Assembly (NCBI GenBank): GCA_934617135.1
Contig: CAKTUC010000001.1
Span: forward strand, 1 to 61,264
Length of the DNA stretch: 61,264 bases
Direction of reading: 5' to 3'
Source of the DNA: an uncultured Collinsella sp.
GTDB lineage: Bacteria > Actinomycetota > Coriobacteriia > Coriobacteriales > Coriobacteriaceae
Positions 61,214-61,264 of the stretch are shown one piece after another. Both the position numbers and the translations under genes were made by a program. How positions within the stretch are numbered: the first letter of the stretch is position 1; each line of letters opens with the position of its first letter. The notes beneath the pieces were generated by a model. It worked only from the letters and a program-made list of their open reading frames with translations, was not told where the DNA came from and ran no database searches.

Positions 61214-61264
61214 TGGGTGAAAGGTTGCGGGTTCTTTACGGGGATGCAGTGTGGGCTGCGGAAA

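Overview
The window is a GC-rich actinobacterial chromosome segment that starts at the replication origin. The order (ATPase gene)-dnaA-dnaN-recF-DUF721-gyrB-gyrA, the rpsF-ssb-rpsR-rplI-dnaB block, the frequent GTG/TTG starts with GAGG-type ribosome binding sites and the protein sequences all fit the Coriobacteriia, most likely Collinsella or a close relative. The genus is recognised by eye and was not tested by a search.

Layout. 1-6.2 kb: origin region with a GHKL-ATPase/winged-helix gene ahead of dnaA, then dnaN, recF and a DciA-like gene. 6.2-11.1 kb: gyrB and gyrA. 11.1-11.7 kb: a long hairpin and tRNA-Ile/Ala/Ile. 11.8-15.2 kb: a bifunctional-nuclease-family gene, two small unknown genes and typA. 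15.3-17.3 kb: two minus-strand membrane genes. 17.4-18.7 kb: a nuclease-like gene bracketed by two inverted copies of a palindromic repeat, beside two tRNA-Ser genes and a tRNA-Ser 3'-end fragment. 19-25.6 kb: ribosomal proteins, ssb, dnaB, purA, purD. 25.6-29.3 kb: Nudix hydrolase, ABC exporter, membrane-anchored unknown. 29.4-34.4 kb: carA-carB. 34.4-36.5 kb: two related long hairpins around a DUF4143-type ATPase. 36.5-43.7 kb: purE, class B sortase, MoaE-like protein, a CmpB-type membrane protein, purF, purM, purN.

From about 44 kb the sequence becomes accessory in character, with lower GC and looser codon use. Six plus-strand proteins carry CxxC zinc ribbons, most of them joined to membrane segments. 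They include a four-gene set (SPFH/zinc-ribbon protein, membrane protein, zinc-ribbon helical protein, coiled-coil membrane protein) that recalls the Bacillus ydjFGHI membrane-protection genes but has no PspA homologue in view. Two minus-strand genes (an archaeal-type ATPase and a CGNR-like zinc-finger protein) interrupt the run. A degenerate tRNA-Ser(GCU) sits just before the SPFH gene. The window ends with a RelB-like/PIN toxin-antitoxin pair, an orphan PTS EIIA, a PpiC-type foldase, a YqeY-family gene and a perfect 30-bp palindrome.

Functionally the core genes supply replication initiation and topology control, carbamoyl phosphate and most visible steps of purine synthesis (purA, D, E, F, M, N). 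The best candidates for new biology are the zinc-ribbon/SPFH island, the ATPase gene in the dnaA operon with an origin using non-canonical DnaA boxes, and three families of intergenic palindromes.
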